A stretch of 64,000 nt of DNA from assembly GCA_918026815.1 (NCBI GenBank), contig CAKJVC010000011.1, forward strand, positions 186,001 to 250,000, written 5' to 3'. A model generated the notes under the pieces. The model saw nothing but the letters and a program-made list of their open reading frames with translations. It was not told where the DNA came from and searched no databases. The translations under genes were made by a program, and so were the position numbers. The stretch comes from Chalara sp. BL73. Taxonomy: Eukaryota; Ascomycota; Leotiomycetes; Helotiales. Below are positions 1 through 11,492 of the stretch, piece after piece (position 1 is the stretch's first letter; every line of letters begins with the position of its first letter).

Positions 1-15
1 AAACACTAAGGCGAT

Positions 16-836
16 CTATTTCTTTCCTTTCTTCTTTCGGACACTCCCTGTCGAGTTTGCCGCTGGTCCACCCCCTTCCACCAAGATCGCCTCGTCGCTT
101 CCAGCTTCGCTAACGGGCGATTTTCCCGACGTTGTTGAATCTTGGTCGAGCTCTTTCATGAATTCGGATTGGATAGATGCTCTTCGCTTCTCCCACCATT
201 CCTTCTCGGCTGGGGCCTTTGACTGAATTTCGTTAAGTCTCTTTTTGAAAGCGGTATTTGCAGCAATTTCATTTGCAGATTGGAATATCGTATTGCCCCA
301 GCCCTCAGAGAGTGCATTTGCCTTTGGTCGCATTAGCATGAAATGACAGTCTCAAATACTTAGTAAAACAAACCTCCTGGACCACATCCCTTAGCTCATT
401 CTCCATATCCTTTTCCGCGCGGATGAATCTCTCGTTCAGATCGTCCCCAACACTGCCACGTTGTAATAATGTGGTGCAAGCTTGCTTCGCGCTTCGGATC
501 TGAATAATTCTGTGGATGTCTTCAACTGCCCGTCGTAGAAGGGCAGCACGGATTACACTGTCAGGCACCGTAGGGGCCTTCTCCTTTCCCTCTTCGGGTT
601 CAAGGTGCAGTAGTGAAAGATAGATATCCTTTGATAGGTGCTGAGGAAACCATGGCGCAAGAGTTGCGGAAGCAGCTACATACGTTAGTATTTGAAACAG
701 GACTGTGTGTAGTGAGCAGTAGAGACTTACTGGCCTTCCTCTTGCGATATAGGGAAGAAAATGTGATCAATGATCCAAGCAGGACTGTGATGTATGCGAA
801 GGGTAGGGTTAAAGACCACCAATCTATGTCGAACAT
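16..836 (-). CDS. SEC66: Sec66/Sec71, ER translocon (Sec63 complex) subunit
   Basis: This is a non-essential subunit of the Sec62/Sec63 post-translational translocation complex in the ER membrane. The exons are 836-731, 675-374 and 321-16, and joining them gives exactly 237 codons plus stop. The introns are 55 and 52 nt, and the first has a GTAAGT donor. The N-terminus has one strong membrane segment at about residues 8-30, followed by an RKRK stretch. The family core that follows includes WFPQHLS, a YLSLLHLEP stretch, ALLRRAVEDI and IQIRSAKQA, and the C-terminal exon starts ANALSEGWG. The tail is Lys-rich (KKKGKK). The length fits fungal Sec66. The family call is from recalled conservation and is strong. 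The upstream neighbour NPL4 is divergent and unrelated in function. Confidence 0.9.
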
Positions 837-1307
837 GTTGAATTCTCAGAGTTTGGTGGATACTGCAAGCTGTTCCTAGGAATTGGGATGGTCGTTTATT
901 CGAGTCTGCCCAATTCTGTTTTGTTTATTTATTTGACAGAGCGAAGTTGTAGAAGATGCGTTGCAAAAGGAACTTGCAATTTTGAGGACAGTTTATATTT
1001 TTGGATCTACCTCTAAGCCTTGCGCTATAAATGTTATATTGACACCACCCCGCATTTGATTGTCCCACGTCGCAACATGACCAGGGTGTCAAGGCTGAAC
1101 CACTTACGACACTTTATGTGAATTCCCGACAACCTAGAGGCTAAGGCTATAGCTAGGAAGCTCGATAGCTTTCCGCCTTCTTCTCTGGACGCATTCTTCC
1201 CTTTAATTACGCCCTTTCCTTTGCCTCAAATTCTACCCTTCACAAGTAGTGCGACCAAGCTCCTAACACTGCAACTTTCAGCATCATAATATTTCTCTTG
1301 AAGAACT
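837..1307. promoter_or_regulatory. Divergent intergenic region SEC66/NPL4
   Basis: This 471-bp stretch lies between the starts of two divergent genes and must hold both promoters. I see no clear TATA box or repeated motif. It is pyrimidine-rich on the + strand just before the NPL4 start. Confidence 0.5.
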
Positions 1308-3422
1308 ATGCTTCTTCGCTTCAGAGGTCCAGATGGGACCTCCCGCATCACAGTCGAGGCGACTTCCACGTTCGGCCAGGTCGCAGAGAAGGTGAGGAGA
1401 AACTGGAGTTGATCTGGGTAAACTCTGCTAAGAAGGAGTAGCTTGCGAGCGTATTACCAAAGAACGCTAATCTCAACACATTAACATTTGCCAATTCTCC
1501 AGCTGGTGGGGATGCCAGACTCCTCAAGGACATCGCACACGTACAAGTTTCCCGAGTCGGCTTAAGGTAAGAGGATTCGTGTGCGATCTTTGAGTGCGAT
1601 TTCTGGTGTCACTTCTAACCCTATTTTTAGTCATGGAGACCTTGTCTTCATTAAATATAAAGAACAAGACGCACTCTCGAATGGCCACTCGGACGGATCC
1701 ATCGCGATCAGCTCGCAGACTCTAGTCTCTTCTACGAACCGATTAAATGGAAATGCAGTCGCTCCTGAAGAGGATATTCCCTTGACAACGCTCCCGGTTA
1801 CCTCGTCGTTAGAAACAATTAAGAACCCCTGGGAAGTAGTGAAGCAGTCAGCGCTAGATGACTGGTTAGACAAGCAGGATGGCAAGATACCAAGAAAGCG
1901 TGACCAGAAGATGTGCCGGCATGGAGCGAAGGGAATGTGCGATTACTGTATGCCCCTCGAGCCGTTCAACGACGATTATCTGAAGGAACGGAAGATCAAG
2001 AACCTCTCCTTCCACTCATATCTGCGAAAGATCAACTCGGCAACAAATAAGCCCGAGCTGGGGAGCTCATTCATGCCACCTCTCACAGAGCCATATTACA
2101 GAGTAAAGAAAGCCTGCCCATCAGGACATCCACAATGGCCGGAAGGCATCTGCACGAAATGTCAACCCAGCGCTATCACTTTACAACCACAACCTTTCAG
2201 AATGGTCGATCACGTCGAATTTGCAGACTTCAATATCGTCAATAGTCTGTTAGACTTCTGGCGGATGTCTGGCAATCAACGCTTGGGATATCTGTATGGT
2301 CGTTATACAGAGTACACGGAGGTCCCGCTTGGTGTTAAAGCTGTCGTGGAAGCAATCTATGAACCCCCTCAAATCGACGAGGTTGATGGCATTACCCTAC
2401 TCGAATGGGAGAACGAGAAAGATGTTGACGAGCTGGCGCGGCAATGTGGGCTTCAAAAGGTCGGTGTTATCTGGACGGATCTCCTCGATGCTGGCGCAGG
2501 AAACGGCTCTGTTATTTGCAAAAGACATATTGATTCATACTACCTTGCTTCCCAAGAGATTGTTTTTGCAGCACGTCTCCAAGCACAGCACCCTAAGCCT
2601 ACCAAATGGTGTGATACTGGAAGATTTGGATCAAATTTCGTTACCTGCGTGGTCTCTGGAGATGAGTCTGGCCAAATCGCTATTTCAGCATACCAGGTCT
2701 CAAATTCAGCAGTGGAGATGGTCAGGGCCGACATAATTGAGCCATCTGCGGATCCCAGTGTCATGATCGTACGGAGCGAAGACGATGGTGGGGAACTAAG
2801 CCCAACTCGATACATCCCTGAAGTCTTCTATAGGAAGATCAACGAATATGGTGCGCAAGTTCAAGAGAACGCCAAACCGTCTTTTCCAGTTGAGTATCTC
2901 TTGGTGACATTGACTCACGGCTTCCCTGATGAAGCAGTCAAAAAGCCCTTGTTCAGGGCAAAGACGCCAGGCTTTCCAATCGAAAACCGCCTGGCCATCG
3001 GCCAGGAGCAGGATCTCAGAAAACTTGGTGAAGCCTTGGGCATCAGCAGTTCTGGCGAATCGACATCTAGCCAAGGAATTTTGGCCATATCCGATTTTCA
3101 TATCCTCTGCTTCCTTCATCAAGGTGGATATCTGTCTAAGGTAAGTAGCATGATATTTAATATATCGATCATTTTTAACCTTTAGTAGGAAGAAGAGAAG
3201 CTTCTCTGTCTCGTGGCTACCCAGCACAATACCGAGGACGGGTTTGCCTTGCTTCAGACAGATGGTTGGGCAACATTACTTGCAGTCTTACAATCGAGTA
3301 TTGGTTCGTACCACCCCCCTAAGCGGCCGTCCCTCGACGATCATGATGGATATCATGACCGTGGAGCTGGCGATAGCGAAGAACGACTTGCTAAGAGGGT
3401 TCGTGGGGTAAGGCTAGTCTAA
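1308..3422 (+). CDS. NPL4: NPL4, Cdc48/p97 cofactor
   Basis: NPL4 pairs with Ufd1 as the ubiquitin adaptor of the Cdc48 segregase in ERAD and ribosome quality control. The exons are 1308-1391, 1442-1566, 1631-3140 and 3189-3422, giving 650 residues. Residues 1-80 form the ubiquitin-like domain, with the conserved HGDLVFI ending supplied across the second intron. The NPL4 zinc finger covers about residues 160-250, with Cys at about 165, 173, 176, 232, 244 and 247. The MPN-like NPL4 domain starts at about residue 264 (HVEFADF) and runs to the C-terminus. The start codon is chosen because [10 protein letters not shown] begins the UBL directly. The gene converges on CPA2. Reading through at the last GT would lengthen the tail, but nothing supports that. 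Confidence 0.92.
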
Positions 3423-3909
3423 GAAAGAAAATCTTCAAACTAGAGTCTGCCTCAATAAATATAGGTCCCCCATAAATTTTCCATGTTCGGGAATGCCTCA
3501 TAACGATAGATGAAGTGGACTTATCACATTTTACATACCTCAAGGAAGAGGTCTGGTATATTAGTGGCAGTGGTGGCATTGGATGCATTTATGGGCGTAG
3601 AAAAGGAATTTGGGTGTGGTCAAGCGGCGTCAGTTGGAGCATCAGCCTGGATTTGTGGAAATACATATACAAATCGAGAGTCTTAGCAAACATAAATATG
3701 GCCAAGAAAAATATGAGATTGGTTTCAGTTTGTAGTGACACATTACAGTGATTGAGTGAACTCAACTCAAAAGAAAATTTGCATATGCTAGAGGACCAGC
3801 TACTATCTACTCTGTTTTTGTTGTTTTCTCCCTTCCACGCTCCACGCTCCAAGCTATATCCCATTTAACTCCAAGAAATTAATATCATGATGAAGCGATT
3901 GTTCGTTGT
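3423..3909. other. Convergent intergenic region NPL4/CPA2
   Basis: These 487 bp hold the 3' ends of two convergent genes. It is AT-leaning, with no credible coding frame or repeat. Confidence 0.5.
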
Positions 3910-6900
3910 TTAGAGTGGCTTGCCACCAATGAAATCAGACCATCTGCGGACTTCTCCTGGGATACCTTCCTTGCGAGGAAGCTTCTCGCTCATGCACTGG
4001 GCAAAGAGCTCAGCGGTCTGTGGATATGTTAGCCATGCAGATACTTAGGTAAATAATGACACATTGGTCATACCTTAGGCTCCATAAACAAGGGTACACC
4101 AAAGTCAACAGCATTACGACGCATGACATAGTCAACATCAGTGACGGTCTTCGCTCGTGCTTGTGCCAAGTTGAACACGCCACGGATGTCGTATTTCTCA
4201 AATACCGCTCTAAGGGCTCTCTTGTCTTCAGTTGGGAATTCAATTACCTCGACGCTGATGTCGTTCTTTGCGGTTTTCTCGAGGAAGTTCTTGACTTCCT
4301 TCTCAGCCGCATAGAGCTTGTAGCCAAGTGGAGAGATGTAGTCCACGATCTTGGTAAGAACTGTCTTGGAGATATCACCACCAAACAGTATACCCTCTCC
4401 AGGCTCTGGCATGCGGAAGTTCATTGTGGATTGCAAGGATGCCCAGTATGCCTCAACCAAGTTCTGTCCAAAACAAGCGATTTCGCCAGTGCTGGCCATT
4501 TCAACCCCAAGGAAAGGATCGGCACCAGCGAGACGAGTCCAAGAGAATTGAGGCACCTTCGTTGCAAGATAGTCACGCTTAACGGCCATGAGATCAGTGG
4601 GCTCAGGAACATCTTTGCCAACAAGAGCCTTGGTGGCGACGTCTATGAAATTCAAGCCGAGGACCTTGCTGACAAATGGGAAGGAACGGGATGCACGCAA
4701 GTTACACTCGATGACCTTTAACTGAGGCAGACCTCCGTTGGGGTCGTCTGCCTTGATAATCTGCATATTGAAAGGTCCAGTGATGTTCCAGGCTTTCGCA
4801 ACCTTGACGGCAATCTCCTTGACACGGTCCATTGTAGTCTGGTCGAGAGAAGCGGGTGGGAGAATAAGAGTTGCGTCACCGGAGTGAACACCAGCTTGTT
4901 CCACATGCTCACTGACAGCATGGACAATGAGCTTGCCATTTGATGCAACAGCATCAACATCGATCTCCTGTGCACCTTCAATGAATTTAGTGATGACAAC
5001 AGGGTAGTCAGGAGACACATTGCTAGCAGCTTCAAGTTTATCCTTGAGCTCATCTTTGCTGCGGATGACAGTCATAGCTGCGCCAGAGAGAACATAACTA
5101 GGTCGGACAAGAACAGGGTAGCTGACTTCGTAAGCGAAGGCTTCGGCATCAGCAACGGAAGTAAGCTCCTTCCATGCTGGTTGATCAACACCAATGCTGT
5201 CCAAGATCTCAGAGAACTTCTGTCTATCCTCTGCCTTGTCAATGTCTTTAGGATCAGTGCCAAGAATCTTCGCGCCTCCAGATTCTTGCAGACGGAGGGC
5301 AATGTTCTGAGGTAGCTGACCACCGACAGAGACGACAACGCCACTAGCGGATTCAAGCTCGTAGATATCCATTACACGTTCGTAACTTAACTCCTCGAAG
5401 TAGAGCTTGTCCGCGACATCCGTGTCAGTCGAAAATGTCTCTGGGTTGTACGTTAAGCAAGTTAGCAATGGCAATTAGCAGTAGTTATTTGACAATGGTT
5501 AGTTAACAATGGTTAGCTCCAAAAAGAGGTTCCGGGTTGAGGATCGTGCCCCTCAATCGAGCTGAGAGCTCGACAGGGCCGCCACATTGTCAAGATGGCG
5601 CTGTGATTGGAAATGGCGAGTCAGATTGCTCTGATTATGATAAGCCAGGTTGCAGGCTTCCATTGGTAGATTCTTAAAGTACTTGATAGTAGGAGGTGCG
5701 GCAGTTTGAAGCACTTCGAACAGGCCTGGAGCAAATACAAGGGAGATTGTCGAGGCTATCTGTTCGAATACCGCCTGACTTGTGAAGATCTGAGCAAAGA
5801 GAGTGTTCTTCGCATTGGCAGGTGTATCACTGAGACAGGTCCAAGTAATCAACAGCACAAGCTGGAGAAGAGTAGCAGCTTCGAACGCCATCGTGGCTCA
5901 CGTTCGAGCCGTCCGGAAGGGTTGAGGCAACCTTTCAGCTTGAGTGTACTCTGACAGCAGTATCTAGACACCGTGTTAGCCACTGACTCCCAAGATTCTG
6001 TATATCTCAAACTTACATCTAGCATGAGAAGGCAATTGGACAGCGTCGATTCTTGAGCTCTAGAGGAGACGGTAGGCAGTGAAGAGTGTCGGAGAGAGTG
6101 AAAGTAAGTCGAAAAGTACTTTTGAGTGAGGTCCAGTCGGAGGGTAGGTCCGAGTAAGTAGGTCCATGCGGCCGCAGACATATCCGGAAGGGGGGGGGCA
6201 TCTAGGTGGGTGGGCAACAACAACCCAGGTGACATATTACCTTTTTCAAAGGGTATAAACCATCGAACGCAACTATATCTATCCAGAGGGTAGATGCGTC
6301 CAGTAGGGATATAAAATAAAAGTATAACTTACGTTGATCATGACAGTCTTTTTCCCTATTTCCCTAAGAGCATTTGCAGCCATTACAGAGCACCAATCGA
6401 ATTCAACAGAGCTACCAATTCTGTAAACGCCGCTTCCAAGGATGATGGTCCCATGGTCGTCAAATGTTACGTCGTGTGAAGTTGCGTTATAGGTCGTGAA
6501 AAGATAGTTTGTGTCCGCAGGGAACTCCGCGGCCAATGTGTCAATTTTTTTGACAAAAGGAGTAATGCCAAAATTCTTACGGCGGGCTCTGACTTCATCT
6601 TCCGTGCTTCCAACCGCAATGGCTATTTGCTTATCAGAGAAACCAAGCTTCTTCGCCTTCATGACGAGCTCCTTCTTCAGACCAAAGAGACTTCCAATGT
6701 GCTCGAGTTCATGGGTACAATCAACAATGTTCTGCAGTTTGTACAAGAACCACTTATCAATTTTGCTAAGCTCATGGATGCGATCAACGGAGTAGTTCTC
6801 ATGGAGCATGGCCTGGCCAACAGCAAGCCAGCGGCGATCGGTTGGATTAGCAAGTTCATAATCGAGATCATCAAATCTATCACCCTGGAAGCCAACAAAT

Positions 6901-8468
6901 CGTGGGTCGACCTGGCGAATAGCCTTCTGTATTGACTCTTCGAAGGTTCTACCAATGGCCATCACTTCACCGACAGATTTCATTGCGCTCCCAATATCAC
7001 GCTTGACATGCTGAAACTTTGACAGGTCCCATCTTGGAATTTTGGTCACAACATAATCTAGCGAAGGCTCAAAGTTTGCCGTAGTAGTCTTCGTAACTGC
7101 ATTCGGTAGCTCTGGAAGAGTGTGACCAAGTCCAATCTTAGCGGCAGTATACGCAAGTGGATATCCCGTGGCTTTGGAGGCAAGAGCAGACGATCGAGAG
7201 AGCCGAGCATTGACTTCGATGACCCTATAATCAAGTCCATCTGGTTGAAGGGCGTATTGTACATTGCACTCGCCCACAACCCCCAAATGACGAATGATCT
7301 TAATGGCAGCAGAACGAAGCATGTGATACTCCTCATCGCTCAAAGTTTGACTAGGTGCAACAACAATAGAATCACCAGTGTGCGTACCAAGGGGGTCAAA
7401 GTTTTCCATGTTGCAAACCGTAATACAGTTGTTAGCTGCATCTCGGACGACCTCATACTCCACCTCTTTCCAACCCTTGAGAGATTTCTCAACTAAGATC
7501 TGAGGAGATAAGGTTAGAGATCTTGCAGACATATTGCGGAGCTCTTCTTCGTTGTTTGCAAATCCAGATCCAAGTCCCCCAAGAGCGTAGGCCGCACGAA
7601 CAATAATTGGATACCCAATGTCCTTTGCGGCTGCCAGGGCATCGTCGACAGTGCCCACAGCAATTGATTGGGCAATTGGGATATTGATTTCATTAAGGGC
7701 TTTGGCGAATAGATCCCTGTCTTCACTGGTCTCCAGTGTCTTGATGCTTGTACCAAGAACCTTCACACCATATCTCTCGAAAATGCCCATACGTTCCATT
7801 TGCACACCAAGATTCAAGGCTGTCTGCCCACCAAATGTAAGAAAGATGCCATCTGGTCGTTCCCGCTCGATTACGTATGTGACATATTCTGGGGTGACTG
7901 GTAGATAATAGACTTCATCAGAGAGAACGTGGGCGGTTTGAATCGTTGCGATGTTGGGGTTGATAAGGACAGACGCAACGCCTGCTTCTTTCAGGGCTTT
8001 CAAAGCTTGCGATCCTGGAGAGGAAATATGTCAGCAATATCCTCATTCATTTCACGACTAACTGAATTGCCTTTCGACCGCCTTTACGTCTGGAGCTTTT
8101 TCAAATGACTCATTTCTTAAAATATGGGAGGACTGACCAGAGTAATCGAATTCTCCTGCCTGTCCAATGCTTAATCCACCACTGCCAATGACCAGGACTT
8201 TCTTGACGTCTACAGGATTTGCGGCTCCCTTGATAACTCCGCTCTCCAGATACGCCTTCGCATTTGGAGCGGTTTGTGTTTGATCCCTTCGAGCAACATA
8301 GCTTGAAAAGCATCTAGAATACTTTGCGGTCTTGATAGAGGATATCTGGCTCTTCGAAGAAAGGCACTTCGGGGAGTATCGGGTTGCGAAAGCTCTGGTA
8401 GGAGCTTGTGTTCGGACATGTCGTAACAGGGAGCTTGATCGAGCTCCCAGGCGAGAAGAAAGTGCCAT
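3910..8468 (-). CDS. CPA2: Carbamoyl-phosphate synthase, arginine-specific, large subunit (mitochondrial)
   Basis: This enzyme makes carbamoyl phosphate from glutamine-derived ammonia, bicarbonate and two ATP for arginine synthesis. The proposed exons are 8468-8138, 8014-6333, 5450-4074 and 4017-3910, which sum to 1165 codons. The first 60 or so residues are Ser/Arg-rich, Asp/Glu-poor and look like a mitochondrial targeting peptide. The [21 protein letters not shown] motif then opens the first CPSase half. The second half begins near [18 protein letters not shown] at about residue 645. Introns 1 and 3 are ordinary. The junction after MIN (residue 671) is not: the 882-nt gap has a GTAAGT donor but ends CTTAACG with no AG, although YNPETFSTD follows in perfect register. 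Either the acceptor is damaged or mis-sequenced, or splicing is non-canonical. The targeting peptide and single function indicate the arginine enzyme rather than the URA2 fusion. Confidence 0.88.
5451..6332 (-). other. 882-nt intervening sequence in CPA2 lacking an AG acceptor
   Basis: This interrupts CPA2 exactly between codons 671 and 672. On the minus strand it starts GTAAGT and ends with branch-like TTGCTAAC followed by TTGCTTAACG, with no AG. The 6-mer TACGTT occurs at both edges (5449-5454 and 6330-6335), which could be a target duplication or chance. Near the 3' end, ACAATGGTTAG occurs twice (about 5491-5517). Inside is a same-strand ATG-started ORF of 112 codons (5891-5553) with a hydrophobic signal-like N-terminus and a half C2H2-like tail. 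I recognise no family. The length is far above the other introns in this window (44-123 nt). Confidence 0.6.
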
Positions 8469-9348
8469 TGTAGAGATTGATATAGTCAATTAGCCTTACG
8501 AAGCTTCGCACAGCCTACTGCAAATTTTAACACAGAAGTTTTCCTCGCAAGAGTACAGTGTTTGGGTTTTGTTGTTGAATGAGTCTTTCACCGCTGAACC
8601 ACAACGAAAAAGATTGCTGGAAGAGTTTGTTTGTGAAAAGAGTTAGTTAGTAACCCTATTCCTGTAACTTCGAAGGCTCAAAGTCCCTGAGCATTGTGTA
8701 GTGCAAGAGCTATAGTATCTAACACTTGCGGAAATGTGAATCACTTGGGATGATGGAAAGGAGAGTTTGTTGAACCACCCCCGCTAGACAAAAAAAAAAG
8801 ACAGGGGTTCCATACCGTAGCTAACTCATCGCCTGCGTAGCTTCAAAAAGACAGGATTTCATTCGACAACAAATTTTTCGATCATATGCAGAGGCCTGCA
8901 GGAAAAAATTTGTTCCTACTATACATTTTATACTACTGTGTATAAACTTCGTATGAAAAGCTGTGCAGAGGCTGATTCTTACTATGAGAGTTGAGGTTTT
9001 CATCGAGTTGATGTTGGCCTTGGCATTATCAGTCATATCAAAAGTGTGTAAGAGGTAGATAAGGTACACTAGAAGCATATTCGGGGCTACAAAACATTCG
9101 TCGTTGTACTTTGCTATAAGCAGGCAAGACGCGAAAGACTTCTTTGATATAGACATAACTGAAAATTGGGTAGTGGGAGGAAGCAAAAGACTCGTCTCTC
9201 TGCTCTCCGAGATCGGATCTCCATAATTGGAGGTTATCTTCACTGTACTTTTTCCTTATATACTCCTTACAATGCCGTGCCATGCTCAAACCAAACCGAG
9301 AGACGCCGGAATAGGATTTCTATAGAATTCGCAGTGACATCTGGCCAA
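8469..9348. other. Intergenic region upstream of CPA2
   Basis: These 880 bp lie between the CPA2 start and the FRS2 stop. They should contain the CPA2 promoter and FRS2 3' UTR. A 140-codon minus-strand frame at 8821-9243 shows no conserved features, so I do not call it a gene. Confidence 0.4.
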
Positions 9349-11086
9349 TCACGCCTTCTCTAATCTAACTGCTGGATTTTTCTCGATGAACGACAGGTCT
9401 ACTTTATGGCCAAGCAACTCTCGAATGTTGTTTACCTGTATGGCATTAGTCTTATACCAATGAGCCCGTATTTCCCACATACCTTATACTTGATCATGGT
9501 GGGCCTTTCTAAACTCAATCCCCAACCAAAGACAACCATATCCTTTGGTAATCCCATTGCTTCCAACATTTCTGGTCTAAACATTCCACTATTGCCAATT
9601 TCGACAAGTTTGTTTAATCCTTTATGAAAACTGAAAATCTCCATACTTGGCTCGGTGTAAGGATTATATGCTGGCTTGAATCGTAGATCCTCAATACCCA
9701 TTTTTGTGAAGAATATTCTCATAAACTCCATCAACCCGCCCAATGACAACCCATAATCAGCAATAACTCCCTCCACCTGATGAAACTCAGCAAGATGCGT
9801 TGCGTCAACAGTTTCATTGCGAAAAACACGATCGATTGAGAAATATTTAGCAGGTGGTGGTCTCCCATCCGGCCCTTTTTGCGCTGCAAGTTTGTGGAGC
9901 ATTGATGTTGAAATTGCAGTAGTATGAGTGCGGAGGACTAAACGGAGCGATTCATCCTCTGCCCATGGATATCGGTAGCCAATTGAGCCATACTTCCCAT
10001 TCTGATGAACCTCTTTTACATTTTGCCAGTAAGATTCATAGTCGGCCTTGTCATCGTCAGATTCGGCATGTGGCTTAGCCGCCTCTTTTGGGTCGGAAAT
10101 ATAGAAGGTATCTTGAAGATCACGAGCTGGATGTTGTTGGGGAACAAAGAGCGCATCGAAGTTCCAGAAACCTGTCTCAACATATCGATTCGTGGGCATT
10201 TCCTCGAAACCCATCTCAAAGAATATTTGTCGAAACTCTTGTCGTACCTTGTTCAAGGGATGTAAGGCACCCGCGTTTTGATCTGATCCCAGAGAGTTGA
10301 AGTTGTATTTCTTGAAAGTGGCGGTCTTCCAAGCACCCCTGAAGTTGTCAGCGCACGACTGTGGCAGGTGCCAGAAACTTACGACTCGATCATCTCTTCC
10401 GTTAAGTCGGTCTCCAACTTAGCGACTTCCAAAGCAAATTCGGGACCTTTGTTGATTGTGTAACTAATAACTTTCTGTGTCTTGACAATCTTCCGCTTTT
10501 TTAGATCAGCAATCACTTTTGCGTCTGGATGTGTTCGCGTTTCTTGGATGATTTTCAACTGGTCTCTCGTAGAGTCTGACACGGTATCCGTCTTTAACAG
10601 TCAGTCTGATATCCAGAGGTCTGGTCCACAAACTCACGGTCTTCGCGATGAGTTTGCCTTCCTTGCCCTTCTCAATCCAACCTTTTTTGAAGCCGTTACC
10701 CTGTCCTAGCTTAACGACATTCTTATCCCCAATTATATTCTCAAGATCTTTAATTGTGAGACCCTCTAATTTCTGATTAACAATTAGCAATCGCCTAGCA
10801 TATGACTTTGCAATACACAAACCTTCTGAAGTGCTGCCAAAAGCCTAACTTCATGACTACCGTTCGCTAGAATCTGCTCTCCTTCCGGTTCTAGTATAAC
10901 ATCTTCTTGATTGTTGGCCTTATATGTGACCATAGAACGAGATAGTAAAGTGTCCAATGCACTCTTGACCACAGCAGATGTTTGTGATGGGAAGGCTTCC
11001 GAGGATATGATCGGTTCTTTTTGGGAAAGGGCTTGAAGAATCTGCGAGCGCAGAGCGTCTGTACTACTGCTGCTCTGAGTCGCCAT
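9349..11086 (-). CDS. FRS2: Phenylalanyl-tRNA synthetase alpha subunit, cytosolic
   Basis: This is the catalytic alpha subunit of the alpha2beta2 class II PheRS that charges tRNA-Phe. The exons are 11086-10823, 10772-10638, 10591-10383, 10338-9483 and 9435-9349, giving 516 residues with all four short introns in frame. The N-terminal third holds winged-helix-like repeats. The catalytic core has motif 2 ([19 protein letters not shown], about residues 376-394) and motif 3 ([15 protein letters not shown], ending about residue 488). The last exon encodes [14 protein letters not shown]. An in-frame upstream start at 11161 is possible, but MATQSSSS fits the usual family start better. The length matches the yeast protein (about 503 aa). 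Confidence 0.93.
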
Positions 11087-11492
11087 TGCCTGAGTTGTGT
11101 TATAAAAAAAGAGGTCCTGGGTCATAAAGGTGCGTGGTGGTGCAAATGACTCTACACCCAATAAATTTCCCTCAGCCTTATGACGTGTGCCTGAGGCAGC
11201 AGTTTCTAACTCAAAGCCCCTCCTAGCCCCTGTTTTTCGCTAAAGGAAGGGTTCCCACCAAATTGAGCAACCTTCGCTTGAGAACATGAGGCTGTCGCAA
11301 GACTATCAGCATTCGAAAGTCAAGTTCACAAGCTAACCATCGAAACGAAATTATGAAGATCAGCTATCTTGTTCTTAGAAGTTTAGTCTTGGAGTGGATG
11401 TTATGCGACCAGTATTTATCGGCTACCATTTAAGCTACCCCTTGGGCTATCCGTAATAGCCTAACCTTGAGATTTGGATCCAGCCTGCAGCT
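11087..11492. other. Intergenic region between two minus-strand genes
   Basis: These 406 bp hold the FRS2 promoter and the 3' end of the next gene. I see no repeats or conserved elements. Confidence 0.4.

Noticed and set aside
8821..9243. 140-codon minus-strand ORF upstream of CPA2
   Set aside because: No recognisable domains, and it lies in an AT-leaning intergenic region. I saw no sign of an arginine attenuator peptide, which in fungi belongs to the small subunit gene.
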